A stretch of DNA of 64,000 nt from the NCBI RefSeq assembly GCF_041821025.1, contig NZ_JBGUAY010000004.1, forward strand, positions 409,935 to 473,934, in the 5' to 3' direction. The notes under the pieces are model-generated. The model was not told where the DNA came from and did no database searches. It saw only the letters and a program-made list of their open reading frames with translations. Positions 1-9,738 of the stretch are shown here, piece after piece. The stretch is from Egicoccus sp. AB-alg6-2 (GTDB lineage: Bacteria > Actinomycetota > Nitriliruptoria > Nitriliruptorales > Nitriliruptoraceae). The position numbers and the translations under genes were made by a program. Position 1 is the first letter of the stretch. Every line of letters starts with the position of its first letter.

Positions 1-1132
1 CCGGCTCCAGCCGCAGGTCGACGTCGCTGAGCGCGTCCTCCGCGGTCCCGGGGTAGCCGGCGCGGACGTCGTCGAGCGCGACCTCGAGCGGACCGGCCGG
101 CAGCGCACGCGCCCCGGTGAACCGCACCAGCGGGACCTCGGCGAGCAGGGCGGCCAGTCGTGACGCCCCGGCCCCGGCCTGCTGGATCTGCTGGATGTTC
201 TCGGCCAGCTGCTCGAGCGGTCGCCGGGTCAGCTGCGTCGCCGTGAACGCCGCCAGGACCTGCCCGATCGTCATCGCGCCGGTGCGCTGCAGCAGGATGC
301 CGCCGAGCAGCGCGATCGCCCCACCGCCGACGACCACCAGCATCGACGCGGACCAGATCACGGTCGCGTAGACCTCCTGGCGGCGCCAGGGCGCCAGCGT
401 CAGCGTGGAGCGACGCTTGAGGTCGTCGACGGCGTAGCGGCCGCCTCCGAGTGCACGCAGTTCCTCCGCACCGCGCAAGCGTTCCTCGGCGGCGCCGAAG
501 ACCTCGCCGGAGCGTTGGCGCGCGATCACCCCGGACGGCACGGCGAGGTCGCGCAGGCGTACCAGGACCCAGGCGCCGGCCGCCAGGACCACCGCGAGGG
601 CGGCACCCAGACGCCAGTCCTGTACCGCGAGGAGGACGACCACGCCGGCCAGCGTGACCATCGCCGCAGCCAGGCGCACCACCACGCGTGCGAGCAGTTC
701 TCCGACCCGGGTGGCGTCGCCGTCGACCCGGTCGACGACCTCCCCCGGCGTGGTGCGCCCGTGCCAGGCGCTGCCCAGCGACAGTGCGTGGGCCGCCACG
801 CGGACGCGCAGTTCGTTGGCGGCCCGCCACGCCAACCGGGCGCCGAGCCAGGTCACGAGCAGGTCGGCACCGTTGGCGAACAGTCCGACCAGCCCGACGG
901 CGGCGGCGAGCCAGATCAGGTCCCCCACCGCGATGCCCGATGCCACCCCGTCGGCAATCGCCCCCAGCAGGACCGGTCCCGCCAGCGGCAGCGTCCCCGC
1001 GACGAGCACGATCAGGCTGAACCCCGCCATCGCACGTCGGTGCGGAGCCAGGAACGATCCGATGAGGCGCCAGTGGGCGGCATCACCGGACGACCCGGAC
1101 ACGGGCGCGGCGGAAGGCGGTGCGGTGGACAT
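1..1132 (-). CDS. ABC exporter, transmembrane plus ATP-binding protein (3' end outside window)
   Basis: The frame runs from an ATG at 1132 off the left edge, giving about 377 residues. The protein begins MSTAPPSAAPV, then has alternating hydrophobic segments typical of a type I ABC exporter membrane domain (for example GFSLIVLVAGTLPLAG and MLVVVGGGAIALLGGILL). The visible end, LEVALDDVRAGYPG, is the first strand of an ABC nucleotide-binding domain. The family exports lipids, drugs or peptides as a dimer; the substrate cannot be told. It follows the suf operon in the same direction after a 126-bp gap, so it may be separately transcribed. Walker motifs lie outside the window. Confidence 0.85.
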   Translation of the reverse strand, partial: MSTAPPSAAPVSGSSGDAAHWRLIGSFLAPHRRAMAGFSLIVLVAGTLPLAGPVLLGAIADGVASGIAVGDLIWLAAAVGLVGLFANGADLLVTWLGARLAWRAANELRVRVAAHALSLGSAWHGRTTPGEVVDRVDGDATRVGELLARVVVRLAAAMVTLAGVVVLLAVQDWRLGAALAVVLAAGAWVLVRLRDLAVPSGVIARQRSGEVFGAAEERLRGAEELRALGGGRYAVDDLKRRSTLTLAPWRRQEVYATVIWSASMLVVVGGGAIALLGGILLQRTGAMTIGQVLAAFTATQLTRRPLEQLAENIQQIQQAGAGASRLAALLAEVPLVRFTGARALPAGPLEVALDDVRAGYPGTAEDALSDVDLRLEP

Positions 1133-1171
1133 GCGGGCTCCGAGAGACGCCCGCCGTGACGTACGGAGCGA

Positions 1172-1190
1172 GCCGGCCATGAAAGCCGGC
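1172..1190 (-). terminator. possible hairpin after suf operon
   Basis: Six-base arms GCCGGC at 1172-1177 and 1185-1190 flank a 7-base loop, between the sufT stop and the ABC exporter start. No U-tract follows on the minus strand, so this is a weak terminator candidate only. Confidence 0.25.
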
Positions 1191-1258
1191 CCGCGCCCGG
1201 TGCGTCAAGCAACTCGTCCGAGGCCGGCCGCCGGCACGGCGCGCGCGGCCGGTCGCCG

Positions 1259-1744
1259 TCAGACGTTCATGCCCATCGCGCGCAGTTCCTCGCGCACGTA
1301 GTCGGCCATCGCCTCGGGACCCCACGGTGGCGTGAACGTGAACTCGACCTCGACGCGGTCGACGCCGGGCATGGCCCCGAGGATGATCGAGCACTGCTGG
1401 TGGATCACCTCGGTGAGCGGGCAGCCCATGCTGGTCAGCGTCATCAGCACGTGGGCGTAGCCGCGCTCGGGCTTGGTGACCTCGTAGACCAGGCCGAGGT
1501 CGACGATGTTGTAGCCGATCTCGGGGTCGACGACGGCGCGCAGACCGTTCATGAGGTCCTGCGCGGACGGCATCCCGTCCTCCTCGAGCGGCAGGTCCTC
1601 GAACGGGTGACGGGTCCGGGGCGCCTCGTCGGCGGCTTCCTCGACGCGACCGCTGGGCGTGTCGGCCTCGGGGATCACGTCGTCGTCGAGGTCGTGGTCG
1701 ACGGCGGTGTTGCTGTCGTGCTGGCTCATGGTGTCCCCGCTCAT
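1259..1744 (-). CDS. sufT: SufT/DUF59 family Fe-S assembly factor
   Basis: 161 residues. Residues 1-58 are an acidic, low-complexity extension; the rest is a MIP18/DUF59 domain (AVVDPEIGYNIVDLGLVYEV, then TLTSMGCPLTEVI with the conserved cysteine). DUF59 proteins help mature Fe-S proteins and travel with SUF genes. The ATG overlaps the sufU stop by four bases (ATGA), so it should be translationally coupled as the last suf gene. A second in-frame ATG at 1729 could be used and would remove only five residues. The function within SUF is known from the family, not shown here. Confidence 0.93.
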   Translation of the reverse strand: MSGDTMSQHDSNTAVDHDLDDDVIPEADTPSGRVEEAADEAPRTRHPFEDLPLEEDGMPSAQDLMNGLRAVVDPEIGYNIVDLGLVYEVTKPERGYAHVLMTLTSMGCPLTEVIHQQCSIILGAMPGVDRVEVEFTFTPPWGPEAMADYVREELRAMGMNV

Positions 1745-2205
1745 TCCTCGTGGGTGACGGTGTGGGCGTTGGCACCGCTCTGGTAGGTCTCGATGGCGTC
1801 ACGGACCGCCATCCAGCCGAGCAACGCGCACTTGACCCGGACCGGGAACTTCGCCACGCCCTGGAAGGCGACCCCGTCGAGCAGGTCGTCGGCACGGACC
1901 GGCTCGTCGCCGTGCATCATGCGCCGGAAGTCCTCGGCGAGGTCGAGTGCGTCCTTGAGCTCGCGCCCGAGCACGGCCTGGGTCATGGCCGAGGCCGAGG
2001 CCTGACTGATCGAGCAGCCCTCGCCGTCGAACACCAGCCCGTCGACCGTGTCGCCACTGACCCGCAGGCGCAGGTCCATCTCGTCACCGCACAGCGGGTT
2101 GGAGTGGTGGACGTGCACGTCCTCGTTCTCGAGCGCCGGCGCCCGGTTCTTCGGCTTGCGGTAGTGGTCCAGGATGATCTCCTGGTACAGGTCGTCCATG
2201 CTCAC
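1741..2205 (-). CDS. sufU: SufU-type sulfur-transfer protein
   Basis: 154 residues. The zinc-site residues of SufU are visible: Cys39 and Asp41 in NPLCGDEMDL, Cys64 in GEGCSISQAS, and Cys126 in VRVKCALLGW. In Gram-positive SUF systems SufU accepts persulfide sulfur from SufS by a zinc-ligand swap. The 18-20 residue insertion after position 90 (EDFRRMMHGD) separates SufU from IscU scaffolds. The start lies 9 bp after the sufS stop. Placement directly after the desulfurase fits this partner role. Confidence 0.96.
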   Translation of the reverse strand: MSMDDLYQEIILDHYRKPKNRAPALENEDVHVHHSNPLCGDEMDLRLRVSGDTVDGLVFDGEGCSISQASASAMTQAVLGRELKDALDLAEDFRRMMHGDEPVRADDLLDGVAFQGVAKFPVRVKCALLGWMAVRDAIETYQSGANAHTVTHEE

Positions 2206-2214
2206 GACACGCTC

Positions 2215-3453
2215 CTAGCGGCGGAAGAACGAGCGGGCGGCCTCGATGCCCTCGACGAGGGGTTCGAGGTCGTCGACGTCGTTGTAGAGGTACAGGCTCG
2301 CGCGGGCCGTTGCCACGACCCCGAGTTCCTTCATCAACGGCTTGGCGCAGTGGTGCCCGACCCGGACGCACACGCCCTTGGAGTCGAGCATCGCGCCGAC
2401 GTCGTGGGGATGCACCCCGTCGATGGCGAAGGAGATCGCACCGCCACGTTGGGTGGCGTCCTTCGGTCCGTGGACGGTGACACCGTCGAGTTCGCCGAGC
2501 CGGTCGATGAAGACCTGTGCGAGCTCGGTCTCGTGGGCCCGGATGCGCTCCATCCCGACGCCGGTCAGGTAGTCGACCGCCGCCCCGAGCCCGGCGGCCT
2601 CGGCGATCATCGGCGTCCCGGCCTCGAACTTGGCCGGAACGTCGTTCCAGGTCACCGACTCGATGGTGACGTCGCGGATCATCTCGCCGCCCGTGAGGAA
2701 CGGGTCCATGGCCTCGAGCCGTTCCGGCCTGGCGACCAGCGCCCCGATGCCCGTCGGCCCACACATCTTGTGGCCGGTGAGGGCGTAGAAGTCCACGTCG
2801 AGCTCGCGGAAGCTGACCGGCATCTGGGGCACGGCCTGGGTGCCGTCGACCAGCACCACCGCCTGCTCGTTGGCGTCGCGGACCAGCGCGGTCATCGCGG
2901 CGACGTCGTTGCGGGTGCCGAGCACGTTGGAGACGTGCACCATGGCGAGGAACTTCACCCGGCCGTCCGCGACCAGGGACCGTGCCGCTTCGAGGTCGAG
3001 CCGCCCGTCGTCGGTCAGCGGCACGTGGCGCACCTCGAAACCGACGTCGCGTGCGGCGTACAGCAACGGCACGTGGTTGGCGTGGTGCTCCATCATCGTC
3101 GTCAACACCGCGTCCCCGGGGCCGAGGTGGCGACGGACCCACGAGTAGGCGACCAGGTTCATGGCCTCGGTGGCGTTCTTGGTGAACACCACCCCGCGGG
3201 GGTCGGCGTCGACGAAGGTGGCCAGCTTGGTGCGGCCGCCCTCGTAGAGGTCGGTCGCCTCCTCGGCCAGGCGGTAGACGCCGCGGTGCACGTTCGAGCG
3301 CGACCAGCGGTAGTAGTGGTCCATCGCCTCGAGCACGGGCGTCGGCGTCTGCGAGGACGCGGCCGAGTCGAGGTAGACCAGACGCCGTGCGTCGTGGACC
3401 TCGCGGGACAGGACCGGGAAGTCCTTGCGGAGGGTCGGGACGTCGAGCGTCAT
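2215..3453 (-). CDS. sufS: cysteine desulfurase SufS
   Basis: 412 residues, class V aminotransferase fold, PLP-dependent. It removes sulfur from L-cysteine as an enzyme persulfide, giving alanine. Lys229 in ALTGHKMCGP is the PLP lysine and Cys369 in VRVGHHCAKPL is the catalytic cysteine; the short loop around it marks a group II (SufS-type) enzyme that needs SufU. The gap to sufC upstream (about 97 bp) is the longest inside the operon, and an internal promoter there cannot be excluded. Confidence 0.97.
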   Translation of the reverse strand: MTLDVPTLRKDFPVLSREVHDARRLVYLDSAASSQTPTPVLEAMDHYYRWSRSNVHRGVYRLAEEATDLYEGGRTKLATFVDADPRGVVFTKNATEAMNLVAYSWVRRHLGPGDAVLTTMMEHHANHVPLLYAARDVGFEVRHVPLTDDGRLDLEAARSLVADGRVKFLAMVHVSNVLGTRNDVAAMTALVRDANEQAVVLVDGTQAVPQMPVSFRELDVDFYALTGHKMCGPTGIGALVARPERLEAMDPFLTGGEMIRDVTIESVTWNDVPAKFEAGTPMIAEAAGLGAAVDYLTGVGMERIRAHETELAQVFIDRLGELDGVTVHGPKDATQRGGAISFAIDGVHPHDVGAMLDSKGVCVRVGHHCAKPLMKELGVVATARASLYLYNDVDDLEPLVEGIEAARSFFRR

Positions 3454-3550
3454 GGTCGTCCTCGTCGTTTCGGCGGACGTTCAGCGTGCCGCAGGTCGAG
3501 GGTCCGCGCCCGTCCACACGGTGACAACCGTGGCACGGGCGCGGTTGCCG

Positions 3551-4291
<741 letters not shown>

Positions 4292-4309
4292 GGGTGTGCA
4301 AGCTTTCGG

Positions 4310-4654
4310 TCAATGATCGGGAAACGGGGCGTCGTTGGTGGGAGCGGTGACGTCCAGCAGGACGGCGTCGCCGTCGAGTTCGACCGCGAAGGTCGGGATG
4401 GGGCGGGTGGCCGGGAGCGACGAGGGTCGGCCCGCGTCGAGGTCGAACGACGAGCCGTGGAGGCTGCACTCGACCGCGTTGTCGTAGACCGTGCCGCCGT
4501 CGGCGAGCGACCACTCCTGGTGCGAGCAGGTGTCGTGGACGGCCTTGACCGTGTCACCGAAGCGCACCAGGCAGACGGGTACGCCGTCCACCACGACCTT
4601 GTGGGGAACGGCCTCGTCGAGTTCGGCCAGCACGGCGACCTTGGTGGTGGCCAT
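4310..4654 (-). CDS. Rieske-type [2Fe-2S] ferredoxin of the suf operon
   Basis: 114 residues from the ATG at 4654. The Rieske ligands are Cys43-x-His45 in DTCSHQEW and Cys63-x2-His66 in VECSLHGSS, in a small non-heme dioxygenase ferredoxin fold. The start lies 2 bp after the sufD stop. A Rieske gene between sufD and sufC is a recurring feature of actinobacterial suf operons. Electron delivery to the SUF machinery is a plausible role but is inference. Confidence 0.93.
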   Translation of the reverse strand: MATTKVAVLAELDEAVPHKVVVDGVPVCLVRFGDTVKAVHDTCSHQEWSLADGGTVYDNAVECSLHGSSFDLDAGRPSSLPATRPIPTFAVELDGDAVLLDVTAPTNDAPFPDH

Positions 4655-4656
4655 GC

Positions 4657-6054
4657 CTACACCAACTCGTCGCGCAGGGCGGCGTCGTTGATGCCGAGGG
4701 TGTCGAGGTCGGTGGCGGCGAGCTCCCGCTCGATGTGGGCGAGCGCACGCTCCTCGATGCCGGGCAGGTCGATCTCGGTCAGGACCTCGCGGAAGAAGCC
4801 GTGGACGAGCATCCGCAGCGCCTGGGCACGCGGGATGCCACGCGCCTCGAGGTAGAACAGGTGGCGCGCGTCGATCTGTCCGGTCGCCGACCCGTGCCCC
4901 GCCGTGATGTCGGCGCACTCGATCTCGAGGAAGGGCGTGGCGTCGGCGCGGGCGCCCTCGGTGAGGATCAGACTGCGGTTGTTCTCGTCGGTGACCGTGC
5001 CGACCGCGTCCTTGTGCACGAAGATGTTGCCGCGGAAGACCGTACGACTGTTGCCCTGCAGCGCGCCCTTGTAGAGCACGTCCGAGGCCGCGCGCGGCGC
5101 CAGGTGACGGACGTAGGGCTGCAGGTCGAACCACTGGCCCTCGTCGGCGTAGTACACCCCGAGCGGGCGGACCTGCGCGCCGGGGCCGAGCAGGTCGCAC
5201 TCGGGCCGCAGGCGTACGGTCGCGCCGCCGGCGACGATGGCGGCGTGACGCACCTGTGCGTCACGGTGGGCACCGATCTTCTGCAGAGCAAGGTGGCTGA
5301 CGCCCATGCCCCATTCGTGCAGGCTGACGACGTCGACCTTCGCGGCGTCGCGTGCCACGACCTCGACGACCTCGTCGACGAGGGCGGTGACGCCCTCGTC
5401 GGAGGTGTGCTCGAGATAGATGACGGCCTTCGCGTGGTGGCCGACCACGGCCAGCACCCGGGGCAGGTGGGCGCCCTCGCGCGTGACGTGGACGTGGACA
5501 CCGATCGGCGCGTCGAGCTCGACCTCGGCCGGCACGTGGATGAACGCGCCCGCGGTCCAGGCGGCGTCGTTGACGCTGACCGTGCGGTCCTCGTCGGCGC
5601 CCGACCCCTCGCCCGAGGTGGTCAGCGAGCCGAGGTGCTCGCGCACGAGCTCGGCGTGCTCCTCGGCGGCGCTGCGCAGGTCGGTGACCACGACCCCCCG
5701 CTCGGCGAGCTCGGCGGGGACGGTCGCCTCGACGACTTCGCCGTCGACGATGCGTACCTGCGCGGTGGTCAACGCGAGCGAGGCGACCAGCGATGCCGGG
5801 GTGGCACCGTCGGTTCCTGCCTCGGCGACCAGCGGCTGGCTGACGTCGAAACGCTTCGCGAACGGCGTCGAGCGCCAGAACTCGTCCCTGCGGCTGTCGG
5901 GCCAGGACTGGTCGAGGTAGCGCTTGGTGGCGGCGAGCCGGCGGTCGACGAGCCAGTCGGGCTCGCCGGCCGCCACGCTGCGCACGGCGTCCTCGGTGAG
6001 CGCGTCGAGCGGGACCTGGACCCCGTCGACGGGGGCAACGGAGGGGCTCGTCAT
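4657..6054 (-). CDS. sufD: Fe-S scaffold subunit SufD
   Basis: 465 residues from the ATG at 6054, which overlaps the sufB stop by four bases. The SufB/SufD beta-helix core is clear ([20 protein letters not shown], then [17 protein letters not shown] and the C-terminal [12 protein letters not shown]). SufD pairs with SufB and SufC2 to form the scaffold on which clusters are built. The N-terminal helical region (residues 1-100) shows the divergence usual for SufD. The SufB cluster-ligand cysteine pattern is absent, as expected. Confidence 0.95.
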   Translation of the reverse strand: MTSPSVAPVDGVQVPLDALTEDAVRSVAAGEPDWLVDRRLAATKRYLDQSWPDSRRDEFWRSTPFAKRFDVSQPLVAEAGTDGATPASLVASLALTTAQVRIVDGEVVEATVPAELAERGVVVTDLRSAAEEHAELVREHLGSLTTSGEGSGADEDRTVSVNDAAWTAGAFIHVPAEVELDAPIGVHVHVTREGAHLPRVLAVVGHHAKAVIYLEHTSDEGVTALVDEVVEVVARDAAKVDVVSLHEWGMGVSHLALQKIGAHRDAQVRHAAIVAGGATVRLRPECDLLGPGAQVRPLGVYYADEGQWFDLQPYVRHLAPRAASDVLYKGALQGNSRTVFRGNIFVHKDAVGTVTDENNRSLILTEGARADATPFLEIECADITAGHGSATGQIDARHLFYLEARGIPRAQALRMLVHGFFREVLTEIDLPGIEERALAHIERELAATDLDTLGINDAALRDELV

Positions 6055-7502
6055 CCGATGGCGCCTTCCATCTCGAGCGCGATCAGGCGGTTGAGCTCGA
6101 CCGAGTACTCCATCGGCAGCTCGCGGGCGATCGGCTCGATGAAGCCGCGCACGATCATCGCGGTCGCCTCGTCCTCGTCGATGCCGCGGGCCTGCATGTA
6201 GAACAGCTGGTCCTCCGACAGCTTCGAGACCGTGGCCTCGTGCTCGATCGTGGCGTCCTCCTGCTCGATCTCCATGTAGGGGTAGGTGTCCGTGCGCGAG
6301 GTGTCGTCGAGCATGAGCGCGTCGCACTTGACCGCGGAGCGGGCGTGGTGGGCGCCCTCCTCGATGCGGACCAGGCCGCGGTAGGAGGTGCGGCCGGTGC
6401 CCTTGGAGATCGACTTCGAAAGGATGTTGGAGGTCGTGTACGGCGCGGTGTGGACCATCTTGGCGCCGGCGTCCTGGTGCTGGCCGTCGTTGGCGTAGGC
6501 GACCGAGAGCACCTCGCCCTTGGCGCCCTCACCGGTCAGCCAGACGGCGGGGTACTTCATGGTGACCTTGGAACCGATGTTGCCGTCGATCCACTCCATG
6601 GTGGCGTTCTTCTGCGCGATGGCGCGCTTGGTCACCAGGTTGTAGACGTTGTTCGACCAGTTCTGGATCGTCGTGTAGCGGACGCGCGCGCCCTCCTTGA
6701 CGATGATCTCGACCACGGCCGAGTGCAGCGAGTCGGAGCTGTAGATCGGCGCGGTGCAGCCCTCGACGTAGTGCACGTAGCTGCCGGGCTCGGCGATGAT
6801 CAGGGTGCGCTCGAACTGACCCATGTTCTGCTTGTTGATGCGGAAGTAGGCCTGCAGCGGGATGTCGACCTTGACGCCCTCGGGGATCCAGATGAAGGAC
6901 CCGCCCGACCAGACCGCGGTGTTGAGCGCCGCGAACTTGTTGTCGTTGGCGGGGATCACGGTCGCGAAGTGGTCGCGGAAGACGTCCTCGTGCTCGTGCA
7001 GGGCCGTGTCGGTGTCGAGGAACACCACGCCCTGCTCCTCGAGGTCCTCGCGGACCTTGTGGTAGAGCACGGTCGACTCGTACTGGGCGGCGACCCCGGC
7101 GATGAGGCGCTCGCGCTCGGCCTGCGGGATGCCGAGCTTCTCGTAGGTCTCGAGGATCTCGGGGGGCAGGTCCTCCCAGGAGTTGGCCTGGCCCTCGCTG
7201 GCCTCGACGTAGTAGAAGATGTCGTCGAAGCGGATCTCGGACAGGTCCGAGCCCCAGTTGGGCATCGGCCGGCGCTCGTAGGCGTCGAAGGCGCGCAGGC
7301 GCAGGTCCCGCATCCACGAGGGCTCGTTCTTGCGCTCACTGATGGCGGCGACGGTCTCGCGCGTCAGGCCGGTGCCCGAGGTGAAGGCGTAGCCCTCGTC
7401 GCTGTCGGACCAGCCGAACTTGTAGTCCGACAGGTCCTGCGCGACGCGGGCCTGCTCTGCACGGGCCTCGCTGACCGGGAGTTCGATCTCGGTCTGGCTC
7501 AC
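6051..7502 (-). CDS. sufB: Fe-S scaffold subunit SufB
   Basis: 483 residues, close to the family standard, from a GTG at 7502 that overlaps the sufR stop by four bases (GTGA). A longer reading frame extends upstream into sufR but has no family similarity, so the GTG is preferred. Conserved stretches include [16 protein letters not shown] [30 protein letters not shown] and [11 protein letters not shown]. SufB carries the cluster assembly site at the SufB-SufD interface. Confidence 0.97.
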   Translation of the reverse strand: MSQTEIELPVSEARAEQARVAQDLSDYKFGWSDSDEGYAFTSGTGLTRETVAAISERKNEPSWMRDLRLRAFDAYERRPMPNWGSDLSEIRFDDIFYYVEASEGQANSWEDLPPEILETYEKLGIPQAERERLIAGVAAQYESTVLYHKVREDLEEQGVVFLDTDTALHEHEDVFRDHFATVIPANDNKFAALNTAVWSGGSFIWIPEGVKVDIPLQAYFRINKQNMGQFERTLIIAEPGSYVHYVEGCTAPIYSSDSLHSAVVEIIVKEGARVRYTTIQNWSNNVYNLVTKRAIAQKNATMEWIDGNIGSKVTMKYPAVWLTGEGAKGEVLSVAYANDGQHQDAGAKMVHTAPYTTSNILSKSISKGTGRTSYRGLVRIEEGAHHARSAVKCDALMLDDTSRTDTYPYMEIEQEDATIEHEATVSKLSEDQLFYMQARGIDEDEATAMIVRGFIEPIARELPMEYSVELNRLIALEMEGAIG

Positions 7503-8284
7503 AGCTGGTCTCCTCGTCCGGACGTCCCGGACGGCTGGGTTCCGCGGGCGCGGGAGCGCGGGCGCGGGTCGTTCATGGTCGGTTCGTTCGCGGTCGTGGC
7601 CGTGCGCGGCTGCACGCAGCAGACGCAGGCACTGCCGCCCTCCGCGAGGGTCTCGCGGCGGGAGATCCTGACATCGGTGCCCAGCACCTTCGCAAAGCCG
7701 GCGGCCTCGTACGCGCACAGCTCCGGGTGCTGCTCGGCCGCGTCCTGGATGGCGCAGTGGTGCTGCCGCAGGGTGAAGCCCTCGCCGTCGGGGCTGACGG
7801 TGGCGGCGTAGCCCGCCTCCGAGAGCCGGCCGGCGAGCTGTTGCAGGCGCTCGTGGAGGTCTTCGGCCGTGACCGCGTCGCGCAGCCCCTCGACCTGGCG
7901 TGACAACCGCCAGCGCAGGAACTCGCGCAGGCCGTCGCCGTCGGCGTGCTCGGCGAGGAAACCGAGCAACTCGCCGGCGAGCTGGTCGTGCCCCTGCGGG
8001 AACAGCCGGCGCGCGTCCGCGGTCAGCGAGTAGCGCGCCGCGGGCCGCCCGCGGCCCTGGTTGACGGTCTGCGCCGCGACCAGGCCGTCCTCCTCGAGTA
8101 CGGCGAGGTGCCGGCGGGTGGCCACCTCGGAGATGTCGAGCTCGCGGGCGAGTTCGGCCACCGAGGCATCGTGGTCACGCCGAAGCCGCTCGACGATGGC
8201 CGCCCGCTGCTCGCCGAGCAGCGACACCAGCGAACGCCCCGCGAGCGGGGTCGTGGTGGCGGGCTCGGTGGACAAGGCAGGCAC
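7499..8284 (-). CDS. sufR: SufR-family Fe-S responsive transcriptional repressor
   Basis: 261 residues from the GTG at 8284; a longer frame to 8359 would cover the promoter and operator, so it is not chosen. Residues 30-85 form a winged helix-turn-helix ([26 protein letters not shown]). The C-terminal half has Cys177, Cys190 and the cluster Cys220, Cys222 and Cys223, which fits a SufR-type [4Fe-4S] site. SufR represses suf genes when Fe-S supply is adequate. Its position as first gene, downstream of a CAAC-N6-GTTG site, implies autoregulation. Confidence 0.94.
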   Translation of the reverse strand: MPALSTEPATTTPLAGRSLVSLLGEQRAAIVERLRRDHDASVAELARELDISEVATRRHLAVLEEDGLVAAQTVNQGRGRPAARYSLTADARRLFPQGHDQLAGELLGFLAEHADGDGLREFLRWRLSRQVEGLRDAVTAEDLHERLQQLAGRLSEAGYAATVSPDGEGFTLRQHHCAIQDAAEQHPELCAYEAAGFAKVLGTDVRISRRETLAEGGSACVCCVQPRTATTANEPTMNDPRPRSRARGTQPSGTSGRGDQL

Positions 8285-8362
8285 TCGAGGATCGGGTGGA
8301 GGGTGACGTTGCCGCGCCCCGTCGGCCGGCGGTCGCGATCCGCCGGGGGGACGTCTCAATTA

Positions 8363-8409
8363 CGCAACATTCGTGTTGCGATAGTAGGGCGGCCCTCGCG
8401 ATGGTGCAA
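8363..8409 (-). promoter_or_regulatory. suf operon promoter with SufR-type operator
   Basis: On the minus strand, -35 TTGCAC (8404-8409) and -10 TACTAT (8381-8386) are separated by exactly 17 bp. Directly downstream, covering the expected +1, is a perfect 7-bp inverted repeat CGCAACA/TGTTGCG (8363-8369, 8374-8380). Its core is CAAC-N6-GTTG, the repeat described for cyanobacterial SufR. The arrangement predicts repression by blocking polymerase. Confidence 0.85.
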
Positions 8410-8944
8410 GGCAGCCGGCACCCCTCGCGCCCCCACCGGCGCGTCGGCCGGGATGGTGGACGATCGATCCGGCGCGTCCACCCTGCGTGCGCGACCAGTC
8501 GCCCCCCGCGCCGCCCATCGACGCGGTCCGCCCGGATCGTTAGGGTCGACCACGTGCCCGCAACGGGCAGGCATCCGTCACCCGCCACGCGCCGATGGGC
8601 CGCGAGGATGGGCCGGGCGGAGCAGCTGCCCACACGTGCCGCCCGTCGGGCGACACGGCGGGCACGGGCCGTCACCGGTAGTGAGCGCGAACGGCTCCGC
8701 CCCCAGGAGGGCGTCGAGCCGACTGGTGGCCGCCGAGGGTCCCGAGAAGACGCGAGGATCGGCCCGGGCGGCCCGGGCCGACACCACGACCACGACTCGA
8801 CGCGTCGCTCGGGGCCCTCACCTCTGTTTTCTCTCCGCCGGGTTCCTCGACGCTCGCGGCGCGTCGATCGGGCGCTTTCGGTTTCGAACGGTCACCCGGC
8901 GGGACTTCGCCTTCGTGCGCGTGGGTCTCCGACCGCCGGCGCTC
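8410..8944. other. gene-poor spacer between suf promoter and pilZ gene
   Basis: 535 bp without a convincing gene: the open frames here lack the strong third-position G/C bias of neighbours and match no family. It holds a 10-bp hairpin at 8759-8781 and a plus-strand TAGGGT (8541-8546) with no downstream gene. Confidence 0.5.
8759..8781 (-). terminator. hairpin downstream of pilZ gene
   Basis: Ten-base perfect arms (8759-8768 and 8772-8781, core GGCCCGGG/CCCGGGCC) with a 3-base loop, about 165 bp beyond the PilZ stop. No U-tract follows, but it is the strongest hairpin in the spacer. Confidence 0.4.
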
Positions 8945-9610
8945 TCAGCGTTCGATGGCTCGGCGGGCGAGTTGCTGCTCGAAGACGAACTGGCGCAAGG
9001 GTTCGGCGCTCTCCTCCGGCAGGTCCTCGAAGGCCAGCACCACCTCGGAGCCGTCGGGCACCATGGCCGCCGAACGTACCACGCGGCCCCGCGACGCCAC
9101 CTCGATCTCGGGCAGGTGCACCGACACGTGCATGCGCTCGCCGACCTCGAAGTCCTGCCGACCGGGGAGTTCGCAGGCCACCCCGCCCTCGGCGATGTTG
9201 CGACTGACCGCGGTCAGCGCGCCGTACGCCTCCGTCGCCAGGGTCACCTGCAGGCGCGCGTCGAGGCGGTAGGCGGAGCGGCGCTGCGAGAGTGCGCTGC
9301 GCGACACCTCCAGGGTCCAGGTCGCGAACTTGCCGTCCGTGGTCGCCGTGAGGACGGCCTCGGCCTCGAGGTAGCCGACCGGCGTCGGCCAGCCGACGGT
9401 CACGGCGCGACCGACGTCGGGCAGGATCGGCGGACCCTTCGGGCGTGACGGTGCGAGCACCACGAGCGTCGCGCCCTGCTGGTCGTCGACCTGGCTGCGC
9501 CAGACACGGTCGACGTCGACCAGTTCGAGCGCCACGACGGTGCCCTGCCGGGGAACCTGCAACGTGGCGGCAGGCGCCGCCGCCGTCCTGTTCGCGCGGC
9601 GCAACCGCAT
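8945..9610 (-). CDS. PilZ domain protein (YcgR-like), probable c-di-GMP effector
   Basis: 221 residues. The N-terminal part (about 20-105) resembles the YcgR-N/flagellar-brake beta domain. The PilZ domain follows from about residue 108, with an RRSAYR-type arginine motif (QRRSAYRLDAR) and NIAEGGVA in place of the D/NxSxxG motif; both contact c-di-GMP in the family. AGGAGG lies just upstream of the ATG. It is alone, away from motility genes, so the target is unknown. A GGDEF protein that could supply the ligand lies at 59326-60324. Confidence 0.85.
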   Translation of the reverse strand: MRLRRANRTAAAPAATLQVPRQGTVVALELVDVDRVWRSQVDDQQGATLVVLAPSRPKGPPILPDVGRAVTVGWPTPVGYLEAEAVLTATTDGKFATWTLEVSRSALSQRRSAYRLDARLQVTLATEAYGALTAVSRNIAEGGVACELPGRQDFEVGERMHVSVHLPEIEVASRGRVVRSAAMVPDGSEVVLAFEDLPEESAEPLRQFVFEQQLARRAIER

Positions 9611-9738
9611 GGCAGTCCTCCTGGGTGCCGGCCGTCCGACGGCTGCACGGTGGCAGCACCGGACACGGCCGTGCCGTCACCATCGGCCGCACGACCCAGC
9701 TTCTGAAGCGTCGTGGCGCCCGCCGACGTCGCCGCGGA

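Noticed and set aside
8296..9207. Possible plus-strand gene in the sufR-pilZ spacer
   Set aside because: Arg/Pro/Gly-rich translation, mixed third positions, and overlap with the suf promoter and the PilZ gene.
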